Assembly: GCF_012273895.1 (NCBI RefSeq)
Contig: NC_052121.1
Coordinates: 5,240,943-5,304,942 of the forward strand
Length of the DNA: 64,000 bases
Origin: Zerene cesonia
Lineage: Eukaryota; Arthropoda; Insecta; Lepidoptera; Pieridae
Direction: 5' to 3'
Shown piece after piece: positions 1 to 15,100 of the stretch (positions are counted from its first letter, which is position 1; each line of letters begins with the position of its first letter). The position numbers and the translations under genes were made by a program. Under the pieces are notes generated by a model. It ran no database searches. It had not been told where the DNA came from and saw nothing but the letters and a program-made list of their open reading frames with translations.

Positions 1-128
1 GTTTCAAAAAAAAATGTGTTAATCCTTGTGAAAATACATGTGGACGTCAAGCTATATGTAATGTCATTAATCATGTTCCAATGTGTTCGTGTTTACCAAA
101 CCATTCCGGTAATGCATTTGTTGAATGT
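1..128 (+). repeat. dpy: dpy super-repeat, end of an F module (cut by window edge)
   Basis: The reading frame enters at position 3 in the last third of a DPY module (KCVNPCENTCG). It runs through the second EGF of an F-type module, ending GNAFVEC at 128. This is the tail of another six-module unit, so the array continues to the left. No intron separates it from the next A module, unlike most other F/A junctions. Confidence 0.85.
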
Positions 129-3100
129 AGACCTATAGCAACGATTGAAAATATAAACCCCTGTAACCCATCGCCTTGTGGTCCTAATAGTCAATGTCGT
201 GAAGTAAGTGGACAAGCAATTTGCACATGTTTACCTGGATATAAGGATGCACCTCCAACTTGTAGACCTGAATGTGTAACCAGCGCTGAGTGTGCTCTTA
301 ATAAAGCTTGTTCGGGTCAAAAATGTATCGACCCATGCAAAGGAAATTGTGGAGTTGGGGCAATATGTCAAGTGATTAATCATAACCCTATATGTTCATG
401 TCCATCAGGTTTTACTGGTGATCCATTTAGTAGATGTTTACTGAAGGGTAAGCTTTAAATCAATTAATTATAAATAAATTTAGTGTTAAAAATGAAATAA
501 TTATGCTCTGTTTTTTTTAGATTTCGAGGAACCCCTTTATGTTAACCCATGTCATCCTTCTCCATGTGGACCCAATGCAGAATGCAAAGAAATAAATGGA
601 TCACCGTCATGTGCGTGCCGTGATGAGTACACAGGAACTCCACCAAATTGCAGACCCGAATGCATTTCTAATTCAGAATGTCCTAACGAACTCGCATGTA
701 TAAATGAAAAATGTAAAGATCCTTGTCCTGGATCCTGTGGTACAGGTGCTGAATGCAAAGTTGTAAGCCATGCTCCTCAATGTTACTGTCCAGACGGTTT
801 TACTGGTGACGCATTTATATCATGTAATTTGATTGACATTCCCCTTACACCATGTTCACCATCACCGTGTGGTCCTAACGCTATATGTAAAGAACTTAGG
901 GGAGCAGGAGCATGTGTATGTTTACCAGAATACATTGGAAATCCATATGAAGGATGTCGCCCTGAATGTGTTATTAATTCTGACTGTGCTATAAACTTAG
1001 CTTGCATTCAAAACAAGTGTAAAAATCCTTGTACGAATATTTGCGGACTAAATGCAATTTGTCATGTTATTAACCATACTCCTAAATGCGAATGTTTGCC
1101 TGGTTTTATTGGAAGTCCATATCAAGAATGCATAGTGAAACATGGTTCGTAAAAGTATATTTATATCACATTTATTATTACAAGTTAGTAGAAAGACATT
1201 ACATTATTATTATTTTCAGAAGATGAATTATTCCAAAAGGATCCTTGTTCACCATCGCCGTGTGGTCCTAACAGTATTTGCAAAGTATCAAATAATCAAG
1301 CTGTGTGTACTTGTAAAATAAATTATTTGGGTACACCCCCGTCCTGTAGACCAGAATGTCTCATAAGTTCAGAATGTCCACAACATCAAGCCTGTATTAA
1401 TGAGAGATGCAGGGATCCATGTGTAGGTGTATGTGGAATTAACGCCGAATGCAAAGTGATAAACCATAGTCCAATATGTTCATGTGCAACCCAATCCACA
1501 GGAGATCCATTTATTAGATGTTATAGAGGTGAACGAATATATATTTTTCCCGAATATGTATATTGATTTTCATCATAAATTAATTAATGAAATAAATATA
1601 TATGTCTATTTTTCACAGTTGAAGCAGAAGCTGTTGTAGTACCCACAAATCCATGCGTGCCATCACCCTGTGGACCATTCTCGCAATGCCGTGATGTGAA
1701 TGGTTTACCATCATGCTCTTGTTTGCCACAATATATAGGCAGCCCACCAAATTGTAGACCTGAATGTACAATTAATACGGATTGTGTCAGTGACAAAGCA
1801 TGTATTAATGAAAAATGTGTAGACCCGTGCCCTGGTTCCTGCGGTTTAAATGCGGAATGTCGAGTGCAAAATCATATATCCATTTGTACATGTATTGAGG
1901 GCTATATTGGGGATCCATTTCAAAGTTGTTCTATAAAACCACACAGAGGTACTTTTAATGTTAACAATATTTCATAATTCATTTAAATTTCTTTTAGTGC
2001 CACTGCTATTCGTAGAATTTTTATTATATTAACTTTTTCCAAAAAAAACAGTAGTAAGAATCGTAAGTATCAAACCTGATTCTACGAAACAGCAGTTCAA
2101 TGAAAATTATTCATTACATTAAAATTTAGGCCGTTGCAACTTAAAATTACAAATTACATTTAATATAACATTGTGCAAATAATATTATTTTTCTACTTAA
2201 AATTTTAATGAAAATGTATTAAAACTTAACTTTAAACAATGTTTATTAAGTTCAAGGTAATCTTACATTAATTTAATTTTTAGATGTAACATTACAAGAT
2301 CCATGCAATCCCTCCCCATGTGGAATGAATGCAATGTGTAATAACGGTATTTGCACGTGTCTTCCTGAATATAATGGTGATCCATACTTTGGTTGTCGTC
2401 CCGAATGTACAATAAGCTCAGAGTGTAGTATGAACAAGGCTTGCGTAAAGAACAAGTGTGTAAATCCTTGCAATAATACGTGCGGTTTAAATGCTATTTG
2501 TGATGTTATTAAACATATGGCCATATGTACTTGTCCACCTAAAATGTCTGGGAATGCATTTTTGCGATGTTCTCCAATCCAAGGTACGTTGCTTAATATT
2601 AAAGTAATTGAATAATCTCTTTTTTTGTTCTTGTTTTGTTTATATTAAAATTTACAGTAATAGCTTTAATAAATTAATCGCAAACGAATGTTGAATTATT
2701 TGTATTGTGAAATTTCTAAAATCAATTTATTAATTTAAATTTTTACTTTGCAGATACTTTGGTCACAAATCCATGTCGACCAAATCCGTGCGGTCCATAT
2801 AGTCGTTGCTCAGAACGTAATCAACAAGCAATATGCTCTTGTATGCCTGGATATCACGGGGCGCCACCTTCCTGTCGCCCAGAATGTGTTTCTAGTTCGG
2901 ACTGCACCTTAGATAAAGCTTGTAGCAATCAAAAATGTATAAATCCATGTGTAGGAGCATGTGGAGTAGAAGCTAAGTGCCAAGTTATAAATCATAATCC
3001 TATTTGTACATGCCCGCCTACATACACTGGAGATCCATTTACGCGATGCATTAATATACGTAAGTTGTTTTCCTTTGCATGTACAATATATAATTTCTTT

Positions 3101-6100
3101 AACTTATTATGAATAACATTTGTATATTTCGCAGCATTATCGGAACCAACTATCGCAGTAAATCCTTGTCAACCATCACCCTGTGGCCCCAACTCAATCT
3201 GCCAAGAATCAGCGACTGGAACAGCTACATGTCAATGTCTACCAGACTTTTTAGGTGCTCCACCAAATTGTCGTCCGGAGTGTATTTCCAACAGTGAATG
3301 CACTTCGTCGTTAGCTTGTATTAATAGAAAATGTCTAAATCCATGTAACGAAGCATGTGGTACCAATGCTGAGTGTCGTGTGGTTAGTCATACAGCAATT
3401 TGTATTTGTCCTGAAGGATATAAGGGCGACCCATCTGTGCAGTGTATTTTAAATGCACTTTCTGTAATTGAACAATCCAATCCATGTTCACCATCTCCCT
3501 GCGGACCAAATGCTGAATGTATTGAACGAGGTACTACAGGAGCGTGTGTGTGCCTGAAAGGATACTTCGGTGATCCTTATGAAGGATGTCGACCAGAGTG
3601 TATTGTAAATTCAGATTGTCCGAGTAATAAAGCATGTTCGAGAAATAAATGCGTAGACCCATGTCCTGGTACTTGTGCTATAAATGCAGAATGTCAAGTT
3701 GTTAATCACTCCCCATTATGCACTTGTCCATCACAATTTTCGGGCGATCCATTCCAGCATTGCGCACTTTTACGTAAGTAAATTAAATTATTTTATAGTC
3801 AACCTTTCTATGAGACATACACATTTTACAACTTGTGAAGAATTCTTTGTAATCTTATTCTATGTTTCTTCATTTTATTCTTTAGAACTTGAAGAAGTGA
3901 AAGCAGATCCATGTAATCCATCACCATGCGGACCTAATAGTCAATGTAGAATATCAAATGGTCAGAGTGTTTGTTCGTGTCTGCCTGAATATTTTGGATC
4001 TCCCCCAAACTGCCGCCCGGAATGTGTTCTAAATTCAGAGTGTCCCACCGATAAGGCGTGTAAAAATTATAAATGTCATACATCGTGTCCTGGACCCTGT
4101 GGTCAAAATGCAAATTGTAAGATGATTAATCATAGTCCAATCTGTACATGTTTACCATTATATACAGGAGATCCTTTTTCGACCTGTTATAAAATTATCG
4201 GTAAGTTTATTTATAAAAGTAGATTTATTTATGTCATCTTATTGATTTTTGCTTATTTAATTATTTTTTATACTCCAGTTGCATTAGAAGTTCAGCCAAA
4301 AGTCGATCCCTGTATTCCATCACCATGTGGTCCAAATTCACAATGTAGAAATTTGAACGGCCTGCCTTCCTGTTCATGCTTACCTAAATACGAAGGAAGC
4401 CCACCTAATTGCAGATCAGAATGTATAATAAATGAAGACTGTGCTAGCAACCTGGCTTGCATTAATCAAAAGTGTAAAGATCCATGCCCTGGGTCTTGCG
4501 GAATAAACGCTAAATGTTTTGTGAGAAACCATGTATCAATATGTAACTGTGAAGAAGGCTTTACCGGAAATGCATTTACACAATGTATTCCTATACCACA
4601 TAACGGTATGCAAAACTTATAAATCACTCTCTTGTACTTTTATTTTCCGTATTTTATATTAAATTGCACATAAAATTAATAAAATGATTATTATAATATT
4701 TCATTTTACAGTTGAAATTGATTTATGTAACCCATCCCCATGTGGAACAAACGCGGTGTGTATTGATGGAAAATGCAGTTGTCTTGCTGAATTCCATGGT
4801 GATCCATATATTGGTTGTCGACCTGAATGTACACTTAGCACTGACTGTGCACGTGATAAAGCTTGCATCAAAAATAAATGCCAAGATCCTTGCCCTGGAA
4901 CATGCGGTTCAAATGCTAAATGTAATGTTATTAATCATGTACCTATGTGTAGTTGCCCAGATAGAATGCAAGGAAATGCATTTATCGAATGTTATCTCTT
5001 ATCAGGTGAGTACATAAAGAGTTCTAGTTTAGACCATTAACATTATATTTTAAAGATAAACTATTGATGTGATTTCTTTTTTTAGAACCAATAAATATCA
5101 ATCCATGTCATCCATCTCCATGTGGTCCCAATAGCCAATGCAGAGTAGCCAATAGTCAACCCGTATGTTCTTGTGCTCCAAATTTCATTGGAAGTCCACC
5201 CACCTGTCGGCCAGAATGTACAATTAGTGCAGAGTGTCCACTAGATCAAGCATGCACTAATCAACGATGTGTAAATCCATGTATTGGCGCTTGTGGAATT
5301 ACAGCTCAGTGCAAAGTAGTAAACCATAATCCAATATGTACTTGCCCAGACGCTTACTCTGGAGACCCATTCACACGCTGTTATAAGCTTCGTACGTATT
5401 ATTCCTCTTCAGTGCATTTTATTTAATTGGATATGTTTTTTTATGAAACTAAATAGTTGTGTTTATTCTAGCTGAAAAAACGCCAATTTCCGATAATTTG
5501 TGTTCTCCGTCACCATGTGGACCAAATTCAATATGTAAAATTATAAATGATGTTCCATCATGTACCTGTTTAGAAAATTATCAAGGCCAACCACCATATT
5601 GCAGGCCAGAATGTACAAGTAATGAAGAATGCTCTGTACAAATGGCTTGTGTTAATATGAAATGCATTGATCCATGTGAAGGTGCATGTGGAATTAACGC
5701 AGAGTGTAAGGTCATCAGCCATTCACCGAACTGTATGTGTACGTATGGATATACAGGAGATCCTTTTTTCAATTGCGTAATAGAACCACTACGAGAGCAA
5801 ATAAATTCCAATCCATGCACACCATCACCATGTGGATTTAATGCTATATGCAAAGAAAAGAATAATGCTGGATCATGTACTTGTATTGAGAGCTATATTG
5901 GAAATCCTTACGAAGGTTGTAGACCAGAATGTGTAGTGAATACGGACTGTCCAAACGACAAGGCTTGCACAAATAATAAGTGCGTTGATCCGTGTCCAGG
6001 AAGTTGTGGGTCGAATGCGTTATGTCAAGTTGTTAATCATGCGTCTTTATGCACATGTATCAATGGCTATACAGGAGATCCTTTCAGAAATTGTGTTTAT

Positions 6101-9100
6101 CAAGGTTAGAAATAAAATAGTTGTTATAATTTAAATTTAAACTTAAATTTAGATTTAAACTAAACCATAATATGCTTCATCAGCCTAAAATGTAAATGAT
6201 TTTTTTTTATTTCTATTAATTATTATTATTATTTTATTTTACGTTACTTTTAATCATAAATTGTAAAATGAAATTACAAATATTATGTATTTGAAGTTAA
6301 AGGAAGTCACTGTCTTCTGAGATACAGGTAATAACCTAGTTCAGAAGGCAGAGCATCATTGTGAATGTAATATTTGTCCTTGCTAATAAATAAATAAGTA
6401 AATTAATTTAAACTTATTTAATTTATATATGTGATAATAAATATGAAATGTTGATTTTATTTGTTTTTAGAAGCGGCACCGCCATTATTACCCACTGATG
6501 TTTGTTATCCAACACCGTGTGGGCCAAATAGCCAATGCAAAGTTATAAACAATCAAGCTATTTGTTCGTGCTTAAAGGAATATGTTGGAATTCCTCCAAA
6601 CTGTCGACCTGAATGCGTTGCTAATTCAGAATGTTCTCGAGAACATGCTTGCATAAACAATAAATGTGTTAATCCATGCGACAACGCATGCGGTATCAAT
6701 TCCAACTGCAAAGTAATAAATCACAGTCCCATATGTTCATGTAAACATTCTTATGTAGGAGACCCCTTCACAATTTGCAGTCTATCTCCTGGTAAGTAAA
6801 AAATTGCATTATATTAATTTATATTTCATTTATATTAATTAATATTAGAGAATATGATCATGAATCATATTATTTGTTTTCAGTTTCCTCGCCTCCAGAA
6901 CCCATTGATCCTTGTATACCATCACCTTGTGGACCTAATTCTGAATGTCGTAGCATTGGATCTTCACCATCATGTTCTTGTATGCCAGAATTTATCGGTA
7001 GTCCACCCAATTGTAGACCCGAATGCACAATACACGCTGACTGTCCTAGTGACCGGGCGTGTATTAACTCTAAATGTCAAGATCCTTGTTTAGGATCCTG
7101 TGGATTGTCTGCGTCATGTCATGTTCTTAATCACATTCCCATTTGTTCTTGCCTGACGGGTTTCATTGGTGATCCGTTTACAAGCTGTAGACCGCAACCA
7201 TTACAAGGTAAATTTTTATCTGTTGAGCGAGAAATAAAACATAAAACTTTTTTTACATTCGTTAGATTTGGAGCAGTTTAATATATGTTATTATACATAT
7301 CCTCTTGAATTACTCTATCTATTTAAAAAAAATATCAAAATCTGTTGTGTAGTTTTAAAGCTAGTTAATTATTATTTACTCAAATCATTTCAAATCGAAA
7401 AAACTTCTATTCTTTTACTTAGTTGAAGCAACGGTGACTGATGCCTGCACAAATGTTCGATGTGGATCAAATGCAGAGTGTATAAATGGCTATTGTCAGT
7501 GTTCAAAAGACTATCATGGAGACCCTTACTTTAACTGCAGACCAGAGTGCGTATTTAGCACTGATTGCGAACAAAACAAGGCATGTAGCCAAAAGAAATG
7601 TATTGACCCATGTATAAACGCATGTGGCCAGAACGCAAATTGTCAAGTCGTTAATCATATTCCAATGTGTAGTTGTAGCCCTGGATATACTGGAAATGCA
7701 TTTATTGCATGTAATCAAATGAAAGGTAGGTTATATAAGTTTAAAGTTTGTTAGATTTTTTTATATTTACTTGACTGTAATTATTCAATATTAAAAATCA
7801 TTAATAAACGCCTGCATATTTCTTTCAGTTCAACCAATTGAAAATCCTTGCAACACAGCCATATGCGGACCTAATAGTCAATGCAGAGTTGTAAACAACC
7901 AAGCTGTTTGTTCATGTTTACCTACATACTTGGGTGTACCACCAGCGTGTAGACCAGAATGTATAGGAAACGCTGAGTGTCCTTTGGAAAAGGCTTGTAT
8001 GAATCAAAAATGTATCAACCCATGTTTTGGAGCTTGTGGAGTTAAAGCAACATGTGAAGTTGTTAACCATAATCCTGTCTGTGCTTGCCAGGAAAAATAC
8101 ACAGGCGATCCATTCGTAGAGTGTCACCTTACTCTGAGTAAGTAATAAGTTTTATGATATTACATTAACTCAGTTCAATTAATATATTTATAAAATAATG
8201 GGGTAGTTGTATTCGTTTATAAAAATAATATGATAACTGGAAGAAATTGCTCTAAAGCGATAAGACCGCTTATTGTACTTAGTTTTAAGCTTTTTACCTG
8301 TTTGTTTGTTTTTTTCTCTCCCTTTAAATAAGTGCAATAAAGAATAAATAAAAAAATATCTTTCGCAGATACACCTCAAGAGGTTATTGCTCCATGCCAA
8401 CCCTCACCATGTGGTCCAAATGCAATTTGCCAGGAAAACAATGGCATTCCTTCTTGTAGTTGTTTGCCAGAATTTAAAGGAGAGCCACCATATTGCAGAC
8501 CAGAATGTATAAGTAACAGTGAATGTTCACCCCATTTAGCTTGTATGAATCAAAAATGTAAAGATCCATGCATACAGGTTTGTGGAGAAAATGCCGAATG
8601 TCATGTGGTAAGCCACTCCGCTATGTGTGTCTGTCCACAAGGATATGCTGGAGATCCATTTACGAGATGTTCTGTCCATACTACTGTAGAAATTTTAACA
8701 CCATGTTTCCCGTCACCATGCGGACCAAACGCAGCATGTAGAGAACAAAATAATATAGGGTCCTGCACGTGCAATGAGGGCTACTTTGGCGATCCATATG
8801 AAGGATGTCGTCCAGAATGTGTTCGTGATTCTGATTGTGCTGAGAACCGGGCCTGTGTAGGCAATAAATGCCAAGATCCTTGTCCTGGTTCTTGTGGAAT
8901 AAATGCAGAATGCTTAACAATAAACCACTTACCTACATGTATCTGTGCAAATGGTTACACGGGTGATCCAAGGCGGCGATGTAATATTATACAACGTAAG
9001 ATATATTGCTTAGTTATAATTATCTATTAAAACATAATAAAATTTCGCTTTTTCTAGTTTATTGTTCCATATAATAACGTATCGATGCTACAACAATCAT

Positions 9101-12100
9101 ATGATGCCTATTTATATTCTGGTAAAAGAAAAATAAAATTATATTATTTTATTTCAGCTCTATCTGTACAGACCACTAATGTATGTCAGCCTAGTCCTTG
9201 CGGTCCATACAGTCAGTGTAAGAATAGTAATAATCAGGCAATATGTAGTTGTTTGCCTAACTATATTGGCGAACCACCCGAATGCCGACCAGAATGTATA
9301 TATAATTCTGATTGTTCTGAAGATAAATCTTGTGTTAATCAGAAATGTATTGACCCATGCCCCAAGACATGTGGCCTGAAAGCTGAATGCCGTGTGATTC
9401 ACCATAATCCTATTTGTAGTTGCCAATCAGGTTTTACTGGTGATCCATTTACTAGATGTTATAAAAAAACAGGTATTATAATATCATATTTAAGCCATAT
9501 TATAATATCATATGTAAGCTAGATTGGAAGTTATTTAATTTTGTTTTTTTTTTATTTATTTCAGTGCCATTGCCACAGTTAGATGAAATCAAAGATCCGT
9601 GCCTTCCTTCACCATGTGGCGCGAATGCAAATTGTCAGGTCGTGCATGGTCAGGCTTCATGTTCTTGTACCACAGGATACATAGGTAGTCCGCCTAACTG
9701 CCGGCCAGAATGTGTTTCTAATGAAGATTGTATTAGTTCTCTTGCCTGTATAAATGAAAAATGTAGAGATCCCTGTCCCGGTTCCTGTGGTTCTAATGCA
9801 CAGTGTATGGTCATTAAACATTTATCTATATGTACATGTTTAGAAGGATATAAAGGTGATCCATTTACAAGATGCGAATTGCAGCCTTTGCGAGGTAAAG
9901 ATACAAAGATTCTTTGTAAATTTAATTATTTACCGCGTAAAAAATTGTTGTAGTTTATGTTTACCACACTTATTATAATATATTTCAGAACCGGTCGAAG
10001 CCGATTTATGTAACCCATCACCATGTGGATCCAATGCAATATGTGACAATGGAGAGTGTTCATGTCTTCCTGATTATCATGGTGACCCGTACATCAGTTG
10101 TAGACCTGAATGTACAACAAGTGCTGATTGCCAAAGACAACAAATATGCCTCAATAAAAAATGTCACAATCCTTGTCCGGATACTTGTGGCCTTAACGCC
10201 ATTTGTGAAGTTATCAACCATATTCCAATGTGCAGTTGTCCGACAGGATTTACGGGCAATGCTTTTGTTTCTTGTAATGCTATTCAAGGTAAACAATTTA
10301 TTTTATAATGTAAGCATATCCAAATATAAACTTTATTGAAAAAATTGTTAATAATGTGAATATTTTTTCAGCCCTCACACCTTCGAACCCGTGCTATCCA
10401 AGTCCCTGTGGACCAAACAGCCAGTGTCGTGAAATAAACAAAGTTGCCGTTTGTTCGTGCATACCAAGCTATTTAGGAAACCCTCCAACATGCAGACCAG
10501 AATGTACAACTAGTGCTGAATGCCCATTGAACAAAGCTTGCAATAATCACAAATGTATTAATCCTTGTGTAGGTTCATGCGGACTCAACGCTTTGTGTGA
10601 TGTAATTAATCATAATCCAATATGTACGTGTCCAAATGATTTCATTGGAGATCCATTCAGCAGATGTGTTCCGAAACGTTAGTACCCTTTTATATAAATT
10701 AAGGATGGTTTTTTTGATATTTTATATTTCTTCACTTAAAATTTAAAGAAATAATACAGAATGATTATAATTATTGTGCCTTTTTGTTTCAGCACTCGAA
10801 ACACGTCCACAAACTGATCCTTGTACTCCTTCGCCTTGTGGACCAAATTCGATCTGTCAGAAAGGACAAGAATCTCCTTCATGTTCCTGTATGCCGAATT
10901 TCATTGGATCTCCACCAAATTGTCGCCCTGAATGTACAAGTAACAGCGAATGTCCAAATAATATGGCATGCATAAATAATAAATGCAATGATCCATGTTC
11001 GGGTGCTTGCGGTACATCTGCTGAATGTCGTGTTGTGAGCCATACACCAAACTGTATGTGTCCCCAAGGATATGTTGGTGATCCATTCGTTTCTTGTGAA
11101 ATTAACAGCGTTCAAGCCATAGAACAACTATCACCATGTTCTCCTTCTCCGTGTGGCACTAACGCTATTTGCAAGCAACGCAATAATGTTGGCTCTTGTA
11201 TTTGCTTGTCGGGCTACTTTGGAAATCCTTACGAAGGTTGTCGACCAGAGTGTATAGTTAACACGGATTGCCCGTCCGATAAAGTTTGTCAGCAAAATAA
11301 ATGCCAAGATCCATGCCCTGGAACTTGTGGTATAAATGCACAATGCCATGCTGTCAACCATGCTCCAATATGCACTTGTAACCTTGGTTACACAGGAGAT
11401 CCGTTTAAAAATTGTATTTACAAACAAGGTAATTATTTTTTCTCTTTTTATGATAATTTTTTTTATAAATCTTTATTTTTATGTATTTTTCTCCTTTTTG
11501 TTTTCAGAAATTGAAATAACTACGGATCCATGCTCTCCTTCTCCTTGTGGTCCAAATAGTATTTGTAAATACAAAAATGATCAAGTTATATGCAGTTGTA
11601 TTCCCGAATACAAAGGTTCTCCTCCTAATTGTAGACCAGAATGTGTCGTCAGCGCTGAATGTCCTTCTGATAAAGCGTGTGTAATGCAGAAATGTACTGA
11701 TCCTTGTATTGGTCAGTGTGGTCAAAACACTAAATGTCGCAGTATAAACCATAGTCCGATATGTTCCTGCAAAGACCAATATACCGGTGATCCATTTAGC
11801 CGATGTTACCCAATTATTTTTAAGGATATTGAAGAACCTTCAAAAAATCCATGCTTACCATCGCCATGTGGACCATTTAGTCAGTGCTTAGAAATAGGAA
11901 ACATACCTACATGTACATGTTTACCAGATTTTATAGGTGCCCCACCTAATTGTAGACCAGAGTGTGTGATAAATTCTGACTGTTCCAGCAACTTAGCCTG
12001 TATTAATCAGAAATGTAAAGATCCATGTCCTGGGTCATGTGGTATAAATGCACAATGTATAGTAAAAAATCACACTCCTATTTGTAGTTGCCTTGTGAAT

Positions 12101-15100
12101 TTCGTTGGAGACTCGTTTACTGAATGTAAACCACAAGGTACATTTTATTCTAGATATTTTTATTGAAATATTACACTAATTTAATTTAATATTGTATAAA
12201 AAATTTCATGATCAGTTGCAGACGTAATAGAAGAAACGACAGATCCTTGTAACCCCTCACCATGTGGGCCAAACGCCATCTGTGATAATGGTGAATGTTC
12301 ATGTTTGCCCGACTACTACGGGGATCCTTTCTTCGAATGTCGTCCAGAATGTACGCTTAGTTCTGATTGTGATAGAAATAGAGCATGTTATAAAAATAAA
12401 TGTGTGGATCCTTGTAAGGCGCAAGTTTGTGCGGCGAATGCTATTTGTGAAGTCATTAACCATGTACCAATGTGCAGATGTCCCCAAAATATGATTGGAA
12501 ATGCTTTCATACAATGCTCAAACATTGAAAGTAAGTTCAATTTATTTTAAAATATTTATTTATTAGCGTACTTATCTGTATTATTAAAAAAAAACTGTTT
12601 TGTTACAGTTGTTAACCTTCAACCTTGCAGTCCTTCCCCTTGTGGTCCGAACAGCCAATGTCGCGATATAAATGGGCAAGCTATTTGTTCTTGCTTGGTA
12701 GGTTTTATTGGACTACCACCCTCCTGCAGACCTGAATGTGCTGTAAGCTCTGATTGTCCTCCTGATGAAGCATGTACAAATAGCAAATGCATTAAACCAT
12801 GTCTAGGCGCTTGTGGTATAGGCGCTAAGTGTCAAGTTATCAATCATAATCCCATATGCTCATGCCCCACATCGTATACAGGAAATCCCTTCATAAGATG
12901 TGTATTACAAGCATTCACACCTGAACGTCAAGATCCATGTATTCCATCACCATGTGGTCCAAATGCGATTTGTAAGGTAGTTTCGGAATCGCCAACTTGC
13001 ACCTGTCAGCAAGGATACTTTGGGAAACCCCCACATTGTAAACCTGAATGCATAACTAACTCTGAGTGTTCCACACATCTTGCGTGCATAAATGAGAAAT
13101 GTGTTGATCCTTGTATTGGATCATGTGGTTTAAATGCAGTCTGCCATGTTATCAGCCACTCACCGTCATGTTTCTGTTCACCTGATTATACCGGAGATCC
13201 ATTCAGAGAATGTCGGAAAACAGAAATAATACAAGAAATTTTAACTCCTTGTCAGCCATCGCCATGCGGTGCGAATGCTATTTGTAAGGAACTCAAGGAT
13301 GCAGGTTCATGTACTTGTTTGCCTGAGTATTATGGCAATCCTTATGAAGGTTGTAAGCCTGAATGTATTGTAAATACAGACTGTCCATCAAACAAAGCTT
13401 GTTTACAAAATAAATGTCAAGATCCTTGTCCAGGCTCTTGTGCAACAAATGCTATTTGTCAAGTTGTGAATCACGCACCATCGTGTTCTTGTCCTCAAGG
13501 GCATACAGGAGATCCATTCCGACATTGTTGGATACAAAGTAAGCTTACTAAATAAAACTATGACGTATTATTATGAATCAATTGCAGTTTAACTTTTTCA
13601 TTTACTTCTAATTTGACTTTCAGGAGAACAAGACATTACAGTAAATGTTTGCAGTCCTTCACCATGTGGTCCCAATAGTAGATGTCAAGAAGTAAATAAA
13701 CAGGCTGTGTGCTCATGTTTACCAGACTTTATAGGCGTTCCACCTGGCTGTCATCCTGAATGCGTTATAAGCTCAGAATGCTCAAAAAATAAAGCTTGTA
13801 TTAATAAAAAATGTACTGATCCTTGTATTGACGCCTGTGGAGCGAATGCGGAGTGCAGAGTAATTAACCACAGTCCGATTTGTTACTGTAAATCTCTTTA
13901 TACAGGTGACCCGTTCTCTAAGTGCACTCCATTACCACGTAAGTATATAAGGCATATTTTTATATCACATTAATGAATACTATACATAAGAAACAAAACT
14001 GTATTTTATTGTTTCGATCTAACTCAACTTTAACATACTTTTACAGCTCCTGTAGCAAACGCTGTTTTAGAACCGTATAAAAATCCATGTCTACCATCTC
14101 CTTGTGGACCAAATGCAATCTGTCGAGATGTTGCAAACATACCTTCCTGTGCATGTATGGATAATTATATTGGTAACCCGCCAAATTGTCGACCAGAGTG
14201 TACGCTTAACTCTGAATGTCCAACATCTCAAGCTTGTATTCAACAAAAATGTCGAGATCCATGTCAGGGGTCATGTGGTATAAATGCATTATGTACAGTT
14301 TCTCGACATACACCCATCTGCACCTGCCCCGAAGGTTATATTGGTGACGCATTTACTGCTTGTAATCCGAAATTGAACCCTGGTATGTTGATGTATAGTT
14401 TGTTGTATTTAAAATTATTGTATAAATAAACTATGAATATTCACATAATGTTTCAATATATTTTTACAGAATACGATACGACAGATAACTGTAACCCATC
14501 GCCCTGTGGGACAAACGCAGTATGTACCGATGGAAAGTGTTCTTGCGTCGATAATTATCAAGGTGACCCATATGTAGGTTGCCGTCCTGAATGTGTATTG
14601 AGCACTGATTGCAATCGAAATATGGCATGTGTAAAGAATAAATGTGTGAACCCTTGTTTAAATACATGTGCACCAACTGCTGTTTGTGAAGTCATAAATC
14701 ACGTACCTATGTGCAGTTGCTCTCATGGTATGACTGGTAATGCCTTTTATGGATGCGAAAAAATACCAGGTATTAAATTAAATAAAAACACATACTGGGA
14801 TATTATACTAACTAAGAAATAATTGTTATTAATGACGAAATTTGATTTAGTTCCAGTCTTGACAAACCCCTGCCTTCCATCTCCTTGTGGACCAAATAGT
14901 CAGTGCCGAGAAATTAATGGACAAGCAGTTTGTTCGTGTGTTATTGGTTACATTGGTAGTCCTCCACTATGTCGACCGGAGTGTGTAGTCAGTTCAGACT
15001 GCCCTCTTAATAAAGCATGCAGTAATCAAAAATGCATTGATCCATGTAAAGGATCTTGTGGAGCTGAAGCTATATGTCAAGTTGTTAAACACAATCCCAT

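Noticed and set aside
6105..6470. Possible extra dpy module in the 366-bp intron
   Set aside because: No Cys-rich frame in any phase; the space is AT-rich plus a retroposon-like tail, and the module order C-D is complete without it.
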